This document shows, in pieces, positions 1-5,080 of a DNA stretch of 7,933 bases; position 1 is the first letter of the stretch; every line of letters begins with the position of its first letter. A program made the translations under genes and the position numbers. Where the stretch lies: positions 1 to 7,933 of the forward strand of contig JAEHKQ010000084.1 of assembly GCA_016838795.1 (NCBI GenBank), written 5' to 3'. This DNA comes from Nitrosopumilales archaeon. Lineage in GTDB: Archaea; Thermoproteota; Nitrososphaeria; Nitrososphaerales; Nitrosopumilaceae. The notes beneath the pieces are model-generated. The model was not told where the DNA came from. It saw only the letters and a program-made list of their open reading frames with translations, and searched no databases.

Positions 1-281
1 TGGTGATTTCAGTTGGGAAAGAAAAGGCAACAGCGATATTCTGGATTTTTCCTATAATCGCCTATGGAATAATTATCTTGGGGGTTTTCTTGGAAACTTT
101 CCCATTCTTTTTATTGATAACACTTGCAACGATTCCAATTATCATTCAAGCAGGTCGCGATTTGAAAAAATCCTTTCAAAACGATGTCCAAATGGTTCCT
201 GTTATGAAAAAAACACTAACATTTAGTCGGATAACTGGTGCATTATTAGTAGTTGGAATTTTGTTTAATTTTGCATATTGA
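1..281 (+). CDS. C-terminal end of a UbiA-like membrane prenyltransferase (partial, 5' truncated)
   Basis: This frame is open to the left edge, so the gene begins outside the window. The GTG at 3 is probably an internal valine, not a start. About 92 residues are visible. A short SVGKEKA stretch resembles the 'VRLG(K/R)E(K/R)A' segment of UbiA/MenA-type prenyltransferases. Three hydrophobic, probably membrane-spanning segments follow at roughly residues 10-28, 32-50 and 74-90, with a charged loop between the last two. Such enzymes attach a polyprenyl chain to an aromatic acceptor or a glycerol phosphate, for example in menaquinone or archaeal lipid synthesis. The aspartate-rich catalytic motifs would lie upstream and are not seen, so the family call rests on the C-terminal part only and the substrate is unknown. 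The TGA stop is 40 bases before the next gene. Confidence 0.6.
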   Translation, partial: VISVGKEKATAIFWIFPIIAYGIIILGVFLETFPFFLLITLATIPIIIQAGRDLKKSFQNDVQMVPVMKKTLTFSRITGALLVVGILFNFAY

Positions 282-289
282 ATCATGTA

Positions 290-299
290 CAAATAAATC
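290..299 (+). promoter_or_regulatory. TATA-like element for the aldo/keto reductase gene
   Basis: The AT-rich element CAAATAAATC is centred about 27 bases before the ATG at 322. This is the spacing expected if transcription starts at or next to the start codon (leaderless mRNA). No Shine-Dalgarno sequence precedes the ATG. A small inverted pair, AATCAT (281-286) and ATGATT (322-327), flanks the region; its meaning is unknown. Confidence 0.5.
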
Positions 300-321
300 A
301 CGTAAAAATATGTGTTAATCT

Positions 322-1449
322 ATGATTGATGGTTTTGCTACAGCTGAGGGCACTGCAAACTTTGCAATAAACTCGGTTGCTGATCCTAAAAATTTTCGTC
401 GATTCAATGGTTTAACGCTTTCTAATGTTGGCGTAGGAACGTATTTGGGTGAACCAAATTCAGAGACTGACACTCTGGTAAAAAGTGCAGTTAAACAATC
501 AATTCTTGCTGGAATAAATGTCATAGATACAGCGATTAACTATCGTGCACAAAAAGCAGAAAGATCAGTAGGTGCAGCACTTGCTGAATTGATTAATGAT
601 GGCAAGTTCCATCGAAATGAAATCTTTGTCAGCACAAAAAATGGATATGTGACAAATGATGCTGATATCAAAGAAGATTTCTGGCAATACGTCAACAGGG
701 AATATGTAAAAAGTGGGATAATTTCTGCTGGCGATATATCATCTGGATATCATTGTATGACCGTTCCATATCTAGAAGATCAACTAAATCGGAGTTTGAA
801 GAATCTTGGTTTGGAATGCATTGACTTGATTTATTTACACAATGCTGTCGAAGGGCAAATCAAAGATGTATCTAGAGAAGACTTTATGAAAAAATTAGAA
901 AATGTTTTTTCATTCTATGAGCAGAAGAAAAAAGAAGGTAAAATTAGGTTCTATGGAATGGCAACTTGGGAATGTTATAGAGTTCCACCTAATGACCCAC
1001 AATATCTTTCTTTGAATGAAACAATTACTTTAGCTAAAAAAGTTGGTGGCGAAAACCATGGATTTAGATTCATTCAGTTACCATTCAACATGTATCTTGA
1101 TCAAGCTTTTATGATAAAGAATCAAGATTCTAATGGAGAACAAATTTCAATTTTAGATGCGACAACTAAACACAACATTGGAGTCTTTACCAGTGTACCG
1201 TTAATGCAAGGCAAACTTTTAGCTCCAGGCGTAATGCCAGAATTTGATGATCTGAAACCATCGATACGAGCATTACAATTCATTCGCTCAACTCCTGGCG
1301 TTCTAGCACCTTTGGTTGGTCATAAATCAGAACCACATGTAAATGAAAATTTAGAAATTATGAAAATTCCTCCAATGGAACAAGAACAGTTTTCTGAATT
1401 AATTAAAAAACTAACAAGTAAGGATAATTACCTAAAAACCAATACATAA
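322..1449 (+). CDS. aldo/keto reductase family oxidoreductase
   Basis: This 375-residue protein belongs to the aldo/keto reductase superfamily, cytosolic TIM-barrel NAD(P)H-dependent oxidoreductases. The catalytic tetrad can be placed: Asp69 and Tyr74 in VIDTAINYR, Lys106 in VSTKNGY, and His173 in LIYLHN. The C-terminal part (about 285-345) has the family's SVPLMQGKLL and PGVLAPLVGHKS stretches, which contribute to cofactor binding. The protein is longer than the usual 280-330 residues. The extra length comes from about 30 residues before the barrel and an insertion around residues 110-150. The ATG at 322 is supported by a TATA-like element 27 bases upstream and no better start exists. The physiological substrate cannot be read from the sequence, and the neighbours do not point to a pathway. 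The stop codon lies inside the candidate TATA box of the following YHS gene. Confidence 0.88.
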   Translation: MIDGFATAEGTANFAINSVADPKNFRRFNGLTLSNVGVGTYLGEPNSETDTLVKSAVKQSILAGINVIDTAINYRAQKAERSVGAALAELINDGKFHRNEIFVSTKNGYVTNDADIKEDFWQYVNREYVKSGIISAGDISSGYHCMTVPYLEDQLNRSLKNLGLECIDLIYLHNAVEGQIKDVSREDFMKKLENVFSFYEQKKKEGKIRFYGMATWECYRVPPNDPQYLSLNETITLAKKVGGENHGFRFIQLPFNMYLDQAFMIKNQDSNGEQISILDATTKHNIGVFTSVPLMQGKLLAPGVMPEFDDLKPSIRALQFIRSTPGVLAPLVGHKSEPHVNENLEIMKIPPMEQEQFSELIKKLTSKDNYLKTNT

Positions 1450-1452
1450 ATA
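1445..1452 (+). promoter_or_regulatory. TATA-like element for the YHS gene, overlapping the upstream stop codon
   Basis: CATAAATA is centred about 26-27 bases before the GTG at 1475, which fits a leaderless transcript. The TAA stop of the aldo/keto reductase (1447-1449) is part of this element, so the two functions share bases. Confidence 0.55.
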
Positions 1453-1474
1453 GAAAAATTAAACGTTGTTCAAT

Positions 1475-1624
1475 GTGCCAGTTGATCCTGTTTGTGGAAT
1501 TGAACTCGATGAGGAACTTGCTCTAGTTCATGAGTACAAAGGTAAAGAATATTATTTCTGCTGTGACGGATGTCGGAAAATTTTTTTAAAAAAGCCTAAC
1601 AAGTGGAAGAAAAAGGCTAGATAG
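1475..1624 (+). CDS. small YHS-domain metal-binding protein
   Basis: This 49-residue protein is essentially one YHS domain. It opens with VPVDPVCGIELD, continues with an aromatic YKGKEYYFCC stretch, then CDGCRKIF, and ends in a lysine-rich tail. The conserved cysteines are Cys7, Cys29, Cys30 and Cys33. YHS domains occur in copper- and heavy-metal-transporting ATPases and as stand-alone proteins, and are thought to bind or sense metals. A role as a small cytosolic metal chaperone or sensor is an inference. GTG 1475 gives the canonical N-terminus and sits 27 bases from a TATA element. An ATG two bases earlier is in another frame and closes quickly, and a TTG at 1466 would add only three residues. 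Its last 8 bases overlap the end of the converging asparagine-synthetase-like gene. Confidence 0.85.
   Translation: MPVDPVCGIELDEELALVHEYKGKEYYFCCDGCRKIFLKKPNKWKKKAR
1588..1614 (-). terminator. candidate U-tract terminator of the asparagine-synthetase-like gene
   Basis: Read on the minus strand, T5 (1614-1610) starts three bases after the stop codon at 1617 and T6 (1593-1588) follows. Archaeal termination commonly uses U-tracts without a hairpin. The tracts are the complement of lysine codons in the YHS gene. Confidence 0.4.
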
Positions 1625-2567
1625 GAAAAGCACCACACATTCTGCAAAATTTAGAATTTTGTTCTATGGCAAACTGACAATAAGGACAGTGTATATCTGA
1701 AGATTGAAGTTTTGCTGGTTCATCATAATATTTTCTATAAACCTCATAGTAATGGAGTGATTCTTTAGTTCTGATATTGACGCCATCAGCTTCCAATATC
1801 TCTTTTTTCTTTTTTTGGAATACATCATCAATGATTACACTATCAAACAGAGTAATCAAGCCAGAAGTGCCGGCACCATCTTGAAGTGCATATTTATCTC
1901 TCCAAGCAATGGATTTTGGGATTTTATCTTCAAACGCTTTCCGTAAAATCCATTTTCCATATTTTTTATTGTCTTTGATCCCCACTTTCATACTAACGGG
2001 CAGAGATTTCGCAAATTCCTGTACTGAATCATTAAGAAATGGAGTCTCAACCGTGATGCCTAAAGCTTTTCCTAGTTTAATTGAAGGGAAATGCATGATC
2101 GACCAAATTCTTTTCAAATCTTTTTCTAAATCCTCTTCTGATTTGTTTAAAAAAAAATTATATCCAGCAAATAATTCATCTGCGCCATCTCCTGTCATGA
2201 GCAAAGTCTCTCCTGAATCTTTTATCGACCTAAGAACTAAGTAAATCACAACAGAATTTCGAATCTCAACATCGTTAAAATTTTTTAAAATTTTGATGCA
2301 TTCTTCAACACCAGTGATTAATTCTTCAGTTGGCACTGATTTTATTTTAAAAGGTAATGAAAATTCCTTCGCTACAAGTTGACTGTAAGTTAGATCTGTT
2401 GCAAGAAAATCTTTGGAAATTAATGCAATGGTGTTGGGCTTTCTGTGTTGTAAATAATATGCAAGAATTGTACTATCTAAACCGCCTGATAATGATAGAA
2501 CGTTTGATTTGTAACTAGAAACGGATTCTTCCAGAACATCATATAGTTTTGAAATAATTTCTTTCAC
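1617..2567 (-). CDS. asparagine-synthetase-like ATP-dependent ligase domain with C-terminal zinc ribbon, no glutaminase domain
   Basis: This 316-residue protein has the AsnB-type synthetase domain. The PP-loop SGGLDS is at residues 27-32 and binds ATP. TGDGADELFAGY (125-136) matches the E. coli AsnB motif SGEGSDEVFGGY, and RDKYALQDGAG (223-233) keeps the lysine of the equivalent RQKEQFSDGVG segment. Canonical AsnB starts with an about 200-residue Ntn-type glutaminase domain with a catalytic N-terminal Cys. That is entirely absent here, and only 26 residues precede the PP-loop. The C-terminus instead carries a zinc ribbon, Cys294-Pro-Tyr-Cys297 and Cys308-Arg-Met-Cys311. The domain adenylates a carboxylate and transfers an amine. 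Without a glutaminase it would use free ammonia, a partner, or another nucleophile; this is an inference. The GTG start has a TATA element about 25 bases upstream, overlapped by a DtxR-like sequence. It is divergent from a regulator gene. Confidence 0.82.
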   Translation of the reverse strand: MKEIISKLYDVLEESVSSYKSNVLSLSGGLDSTILAYYLQHRKPNTIALISKDFLATDLTYSQLVAKEFSLPFKIKSVPTEELITGVEECIKILKNFNDVEIRNSVVIYLVLRSIKDSGETLLMTGDGADELFAGYNFFLNKSEEDLEKDLKRIWSIMHFPSIKLGKALGITVETPFLNDSVQEFAKSLPVSMKVGIKDNKKYGKWILRKAFEDKIPKSIAWRDKYALQDGAGTSGLITLFDSVIIDDVFQKKKKEILEADGVNIRTKESLHYYEVYRKYYDEPAKLQSSDIHCPYCQFAIEQNSKFCRMCGAFPI

Positions 2568-2584
2568 ATGTTTTTTGCTACTTT

Positions 2585-2596
2585 ATAATTATAATA
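2585..2596 (-). promoter_or_regulatory. TATA element of the asparagine-synthetase-like gene
   Basis: On the minus strand the sequence TATTATAATTAT is centred about 24 bases before the GTG at 2567, fitting a leaderless or nearly leaderless transcript. The upstream flank merges with the DtxR-like box at 2595-2607. Confidence 0.55.
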
Positions 2597-2612
2597 GGTT
2601 AGCCTAATCATT
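2594..2612. promoter_or_regulatory. candidate DtxR/IdeR-family metal-regulator operator
   Basis: Positions 2595-2607 read TAGGTTAGCCTAA, identical to 13 consecutive bases of the DtxR consensus as I know it, TTAGGTTAGCCTAACCTAA. Over the full 19-base alignment (2594-2612) 14 positions agree; the right half-site is degenerate. The central TTAG-C-CTAA (2599-2607) is symmetric. The site abuts the TATA box of the minus-strand gene, where a bound repressor would block TBP/TFB. Thaumarchaeota encode DtxR-family regulators in general. Binding itself is inferred. Confidence 0.45.
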
Positions 2613-2658
2613 CTAATAAACTCGATTCATATTTTTGGTCATAATTTTAATTGATAAC

Positions 2659-2665
2659 TTTAAAT
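2659..2665 (+). promoter_or_regulatory. TATA-like element deciding the start of the HTH regulator
   Basis: TTTAAAT is centred 28 bases before ATG 2690. It lies downstream of the in-frame TTG at 2651, so it argues for the ATG as the true start and for a leaderless mRNA. Confidence 0.5.
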
Positions 2666-2689
2666 GCAATACAGGATGATTTTGTTATT

Positions 2690-3106
2690 ATGTTACTACC
2701 AGCTGAAATTGAATCTAAAACATTAATCCCAGCTTTACGTGCAATTTTGTCAAAAAAACTAGCCGAGGATCATAAAATTAAGGAAGACGAAATTTCAAAG
2801 ATGTTAGGTGTAACACAAGCTGCAGTAAGTAACTATATCAGAGGAACACGCGGTGATCCTCAACTAATTCAAAAACTTCTTTCTGAAGAACAAGTTGCAA
2901 AGTTGATCAATGAACTATGTGACAGTTTAACTACTGATATGGCGTACACACCATCTAGTTTATCAAAGTTCATTGGTCTGTGTAATTATATAAAATCAAG
3001 TTTGTTAATTTGCGACATTCATCATAACTTGGAGTCTAACATTGATGAAAAAGTTTGCAAAGAATGTGAAAATATGCTTTTAAAAGGACCAGGCTCTGTT
3101 TACTAA
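2690..3106 (+). CDS. COG2522-type XRE-family transcriptional regulator with C-terminal Cys cluster
   Basis: This 138-residue protein begins MLLPAEIESKTLIPALRAIL, the typical opening of archaeal COG2522 predicted regulators. A helix-turn-helix follows at about residues 30-55, with KEDEISKMLGVTQAAVSNYI as the two helices. The C-terminal half has cysteines at 77, 98, 108, 123 and 126; C108, H111/H112, C123 and C126 could bind zinc or an iron-sulphur cluster. It probably acts as a DNA-binding regulator in the cytosol, and its targets are unknown. A longer reading from TTG 2651 is possible but would include the candidate TATA box, and the family usually starts at MLLP. It is divergent from the asparagine-synthetase-like gene, with about 120 bases between the start codons, so it could control that promoter; this is an inference. 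The last 4 bases overlap the Alba gene. Confidence 0.82.
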   Translation: MLLPAEIESKTLIPALRAILSKKLAEDHKIKEDEISKMLGVTQAAVSNYIRGTRGDPQLIQKLLSEEQVAKLINELCDSLTTDMAYTPSSLSKFIGLCNYIKSSLLICDIHHNLESNIDEKVCKECENMLLKGPGSVY

Positions 3107-3438
3107 TTTTTTGAAATCACAATCTCTATAGTTGAAGTCATCCTTCCCATTTCAAGAATTGCTTCACTATCAACATTAATTTTTTGTATTTTTGAGGAAC
3201 CTTTCAACATTTTTTCAGTCAAAATATTGGCTATTGCAACAGCATTAGGGATAGAATTTCCTTTTGCTTTAAGGATAATTTTCTCTGATTTACCAAAATG
3301 AGGAATTAAATCAACTGCATTTTTCATAATGGAATCATGACCAACGTAAAAAACATATTCAATCGGATCAAGAGATTTAATTTCGGATGGCTCATTGATT
3401 GTATCATCTTTAAGCATTATCTGATTTGTGGGTCCCAT
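3103..3438 (-). CDS. albA: Alba-family chromatin / RNA-binding protein
   Basis: This 111-residue protein has the Alba fold: EYVFYVGHDSIMKNAV (28-42), IILKAKGNSIPNAVAIANIL (54-73) and the C-terminal STIEIVISK strand. Alba forms dimers that coat DNA or RNA. In Sulfolobus Sso10b the first loop reads IGKKPVMN, with Lys16 (acetylation site) and Lys17 contacting DNA. Here the equivalent residues are His34-Asp35, and the later R/K of the GRAISKA loop are Asn61 and Asn65, so the binding face is less basic. The first ATG (3438) is used here. An in-frame ATG at 3417 gives 104 residues and has a TATA-like TTTAAGAA about 28 bases upstream, so it is a serious alternative. It lies 30 bases after rpoK on the same strand and may be partly co-transcribed. 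Confidence 0.87.
   Translation of the reverse strand: MGPTNQIMLKDDTINEPSEIKSLDPIEYVFYVGHDSIMKNAVDLIPHFGKSEKIILKAKGNSIPNAVAIANILTEKMLKGSSKIQKINVDSEAILEMGRMTSTIEIVISKN
3107..3112 (+). terminator. candidate U-tract terminator of the HTH regulator gene
   Basis: Six T residues follow the TAA stop (3104-3106) directly. They are the complement of the penultimate Lys-Asn codons of the converging Alba gene. Confidence 0.35.
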
Positions 3439-3468
3439 CAATTCTTAAAAACATTATCGACGATTTGT

Positions 3469-3951
3469 CTATTTCTTAAAATAATCAATAGGAATATTTT
3501 GGTAATCCCCGTTTGGCAAAACTCTTCTGATCACTATAGGAAGAACTCTTTGATCTAATTCTTCCAAAGCAATATCTAAAGAGGTTCGGGCTGTTTCTGG
3601 AATAGAAATAAACGTTGGAGCGCCTAATGAAAGTTGTAAAGCTCTAGCTCCCATAATTCTTGCTCTTTCAAATCTTGTTAGTGTTGGAGGACCAATTGTA
3701 ATTTTGCCTTTTTCTACAGGAATTTCAGTTGGCTCATGGACAGGATCAATTTCAATGATTTCTCTTTTTTCAATCTCAGTTAGTTTCTTTTCTAAGCTAG
3801 CTTGCTCTTTTTCAGTTAATTCCTTATTTGCTTCGTTTAATTTTCTGTAAGTGTCGAGGGCTTTTGTAAGGCCAATATTTTCCTCAACTACGGCTTCAGA
3901 TTCTTCAATTTCTTTTTCTACCGCTAATTCTTGCTCATTAGATTCAGACAA
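3469..3951 (-). CDS. rpoK: DNA-directed RNA polymerase subunit K (Rpo6) with acidic N-terminal extension
   Basis: Residues 83-160 are the Rpo6/Rpb6 core: KITIGPPTLTRFERARIMGARALQLSLG, followed by PETARTSLDIALEEL and PIVIRRVLPNGDYQ. This subunit clamps the largest RNA polymerase subunit and aids assembly, as bacterial omega does. Many archaeal versions are little more than this core. Here about 80 residues precede it, rich in Glu and Lys and probably coiled coil (about 35-65), recalling the acidic N-terminal tail of eukaryotic Rpb6. There is no ATG before Met100. I chose TTG 3951 because a TATA box is centred 27 bases upstream and the product starts sensibly (MSESNEQELA). An upstream TTG at 4026 would run through that TATA box and overlap the divergent gene. 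The start codon is inferred from promoter spacing. Confidence 0.88.
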   Translation of the reverse strand: MSESNEQELAVEKEIEESEAVVEENIGLTKALDTYRKLNEANKELTEKEQASLEKKLTEIEKREIIEIDPVHEPTEIPVEKGKITIGPPTLTRFERARIMGARALQLSLGAPTFISIPETARTSLDIALEELDQRVLPIVIRRVLPNGDYQNIPIDYFKK

Positions 3952-3974
3952 GTTACTGGCTTTCCTAAAAGCTG

Positions 3975-3983
3975 TTATATATT
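3975..3983. promoter_or_regulatory. shared, near-palindromic TATA box for rpoK and the cyclophilin-like gene
   Basis: TTATATATT contains the self-complementary core TATATA (3976-3981). Its centre is about 27 bases from TTG 3951 on the minus strand and about 27 bases from TTG 4005 on the plus strand. No other good TATA element lies between the two start codons. One element therefore seems to serve two divergent leaderless transcripts. Confidence 0.55.
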
Positions 3984-4004
3984 CCAATAAATCAAAACTA
4001 CAAA

Positions 4005-4391
4005 TTGAGTTCTGGTTCTGTATCAAAAATCAACTTAATTTTAGAAGTTAAAGGAAAATTAAAACTCAATTGTGAGCTGAAGCGGCATCTTTCTCCGAGA
4101 ACTGTAGGGACAATTATTCGATCATTACCATTAGAGGGTAATGTACACCTGTTTGGTAGTTCAATAGCTTACTTTGAAACACCAATTGACTCTGGAATTG
4201 AAAGAACCAAAAGTCAATTCAAAAAAGGTGATATTGCATTTTTACCAACTGGTGGCTGTATCTGTTTTTTTATTACTGATAGTGAACCTGGTAAAAAGAT
4301 GACTCCAATTGGTAAAATCTCCACTAATGGTAATTCGTTAAAGGATGTAAAATCTGGAGATGTGTTTTCACTTTATGCTGATAATGGTTGA
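4005..4391 (+). CDS. cyclophilin-like-fold domain protein (DUF369 type)
   Basis: This 128-residue protein matches the small archaeal/bacterial cyclophilin-like fold family (Pfam Cyclophil_like, formerly DUF369). It has an opening beta strand KINLILEVKGK, then SPRTVGTIIRSLPLEG (30-45), GDIAFLPTGGCICFF (75-89), PIGKI (101-105) and a closing VKSGDVFSL strand. The family has the fold of peptidyl-prolyl isomerases, but isomerase activity is not generally shown and the role is unknown. The only reasonable start is TTG 4005, placed 27 bases from the TATA box it appears to share with rpoK. Its 3' end overlaps rps25e by 19 bases. Its position beside RNA polymerase and ribosomal genes may reflect housekeeping co-location only. 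Confidence 0.75.
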   Translation: MSSGSVSKINLILEVKGKLKLNCELKRHLSPRTVGTIIRSLPLEGNVHLFGSSIAYFETPIDSGIERTKSQFKKGDIAFLPTGGCICFFITDSEPGKKMTPIGKISTNGNSLKDVKSGDVFSLYADNG

Positions 4392-4708
4392 TAAATATAA
4401 TGTCCAGAATGACCGGCAATTTTTTTAATCGTTCCTTTCTCTAGTGACTTGATCAAGTAAGAATTTGCAGCAGAGATTTTAACACCTGCCTGTCTTGATA
4501 ATTCTTGCGCAGTGATTGTTTTAGAACCTTTAAGAATTTTTGAGGCCTGTTCATCGGTAAGAGTAACTCGAATCTTTGATTTTGCAGACCTTTCATCTGA
4601 CTTTGTATCTTTCTTTCCTTTTTTTGATTTAGTACCATCTTTTTTCGCAGCTTCATCAGCCTGTCTTTTCTGTGCTTGTGCTGGAGATGTTTTTTTTCCT
4701 CCTCCCAT
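4373..4708 (-). CDS. rps25e: small-subunit ribosomal protein S25e
   Basis: This 111-residue protein starts with a glycine/lysine-rich tail (MGGGKKTSPA, then many Lys to about residue 45). A winged-helix domain follows: VTLTDEQASKILKGSK, TITAQELSRQAGVKISAANSYLIKSLEKG, and the wing GTIKKIAGHSGHYIYQ. This is the eukaryotic/archaeal S25e family, found in Thaumarchaeota and Crenarchaeota and generally missing from Euryarchaeota. It sits in the 30S head. ATG 4708 is 27 bases from TATA element 4732-4738. The TTG two codons earlier is unlikely. It converges on the cyclophilin-like gene with a 19-base overlap. Confidence 0.9.
   Translation of the reverse strand: MGGGKKTSPAQAQKRQADEAAKKDGTKSKKGKKDTKSDERSAKSKIRVTLTDEQASKILKGSKTITAQELSRQAGVKISAANSYLIKSLEKGTIKKIAGHSGHYIYQPLSA
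4420..4426 (+). terminator. candidate U-tract terminator of the cyclophilin-like gene
   Basis: T7 lies 29 bases after the TGA at 4389-4391. It is the complement of the Lys-Lys-Ile codons in the wing of S25e. No hairpin was seen. Confidence 0.3.
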
Positions 4709-4731
4709 ACACAACCAAAAAATTTTTCCTC

Positions 4732-4738
4732 TTATAAA
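4732..4738 (-). promoter_or_regulatory. TATA box of rps25e
   Basis: On the minus strand the sequence is TTTATAA, centred exactly 27 bases upstream of ATG 4708. This is a close match to the archaeal TATA consensus and indicates a leaderless mRNA. Confidence 0.65.
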
Positions 4739-4770
4739 CGAACTAAGATAAGTAAATCTTTAAAAAAATC

Positions 4771-4778
4771 TTTTAACA
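4771..4778 (+). promoter_or_regulatory. TATA-like element for the 42-residue membrane protein gene
   Basis: TTTTAACA is centred about 26 bases before ATG 4800. It is a weaker match than the others. A second T/A-rich run (about 4758-4769) lies a little further upstream and could serve with a short leader. Confidence 0.35.
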
Positions 4779-4799
4779 CCAGACAAATACAGTATTAAG

Positions 4800-4928
4800 A
4801 TGCCAATAGGAGCAAGTGAGGGATTTGGTTATGACATTGGAAGGATACTAGTCTTTATTATATTACTTGGCATTCCTGCACTTTTCATTTGGCTTTATTT
4901 GTCAAAAAGAAAGAGACAAGCAAAATAG
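4800..4928 (+). CDS. 42-residue single-pass membrane protein
   Basis: This reading frame encodes 42 residues: a short polar N-terminus rich in glycine (MPIGASEGFGYDIGR), one hydrophobic segment of about 20 residues (16-35, ILVFIILLG...LFIWLYL), and a basic end SKKKRQAK. By the positive-inside rule the C-terminus should lie in the cytoplasm and the N-terminus outside. No family is recognised. Small single-pass proteins of this kind can be subunits of respiratory or transport complexes, but nothing here shows that. Support comes from the clean membrane-protein layout, the ATG, a TATA-like element at suitable distance, and a gap between two promoters that would otherwise be empty. It is shorter than the usual cut-off for gene calling. 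Confidence 0.65.
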   Translation: MPIGASEGFGYDIGRILVFIILLGIPALFIWLYLSKRKRQAK

Positions 4929-4953
4929 CATTAGAACCGATCATGTTATGTTC

Positions 4954-4958
4954 TTTTT
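4954..4958 (+). terminator. possible U-tract terminator after the 42-residue protein
   Basis: T5 lies 26 bases downstream of the TAG at 4926-4928. The remaining bases up to the next promoter (about 4960-5050) show no credible gene or RNA. Confidence 0.25.
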
Positions 4959-5050
4959 AACCAAGTTTTAGTTTATGCCTAAAATGTTAAGTGTGGGTTT
5001 ACTTGTTTTAGCAAACGAACAAAGAAAAAATTTCTACACTAATTTTTCAA

Positions 5051-5058
5051 ATATAAAT
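5051..5058 (+). promoter_or_regulatory. TATA box of the 70-residue Cys/His protein gene
   Basis: ATATAAAT is centred about 26-27 bases upstream of ATG 5081. A direct repeat GTCAAA (5062-5067 and 5071-5076) lies between the box and the start codon; it may be chance. Confidence 0.6.
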
Positions 5059-5080
5059 ACTGTCAAATCCGTCAAAAATT

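Noticed and set aside
315..524. 69-codon minus-strand frame opposite the start of the aldo/keto reductase
   Set aside because: Antisense shadow of a supported gene.
1801..1818. Pyrimidine-rich T-run as a terminator for the YHS transcript
   Set aside because: It lies about 180 bases past the stop and is explained by lysine codons (KKKKE) of the opposing gene; too distant to call.
1909..2244. 111-codon plus-strand frame opposite the asparagine-synthetase-like gene
   Set aside because: It lies wholly antisense to a well-supported gene with conserved motifs and has no family features.
2651..2689. N-terminal extension of the HTH regulator to TTG 2651
   Set aside because: It would contain the candidate TATA box, and the family normally begins at the MLLP sequence (ATG 2690).
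3952..4026. N-terminal extension of rpoK to TTG 4026
   Set aside because: The added 25 codons contain the TATA box itself and overlap the divergent gene; TTG 3951 fits the leaderless spacing.
4453..4751. Frames of 67 and 79 codons overlapping rps25e
   Set aside because: Both are other-frame readings of the lysine-rich S25e gene; their biased composition (Lys- or Phe/Ser-rich) reflects that.
4929..5080. Possible small RNA or tRNA gene in the largest gap
   Set aside because: No cloverleaf, T-loop consensus or stable stem was seen; the sequence is AT-rich with only a T5 tract and the downstream TATA box.
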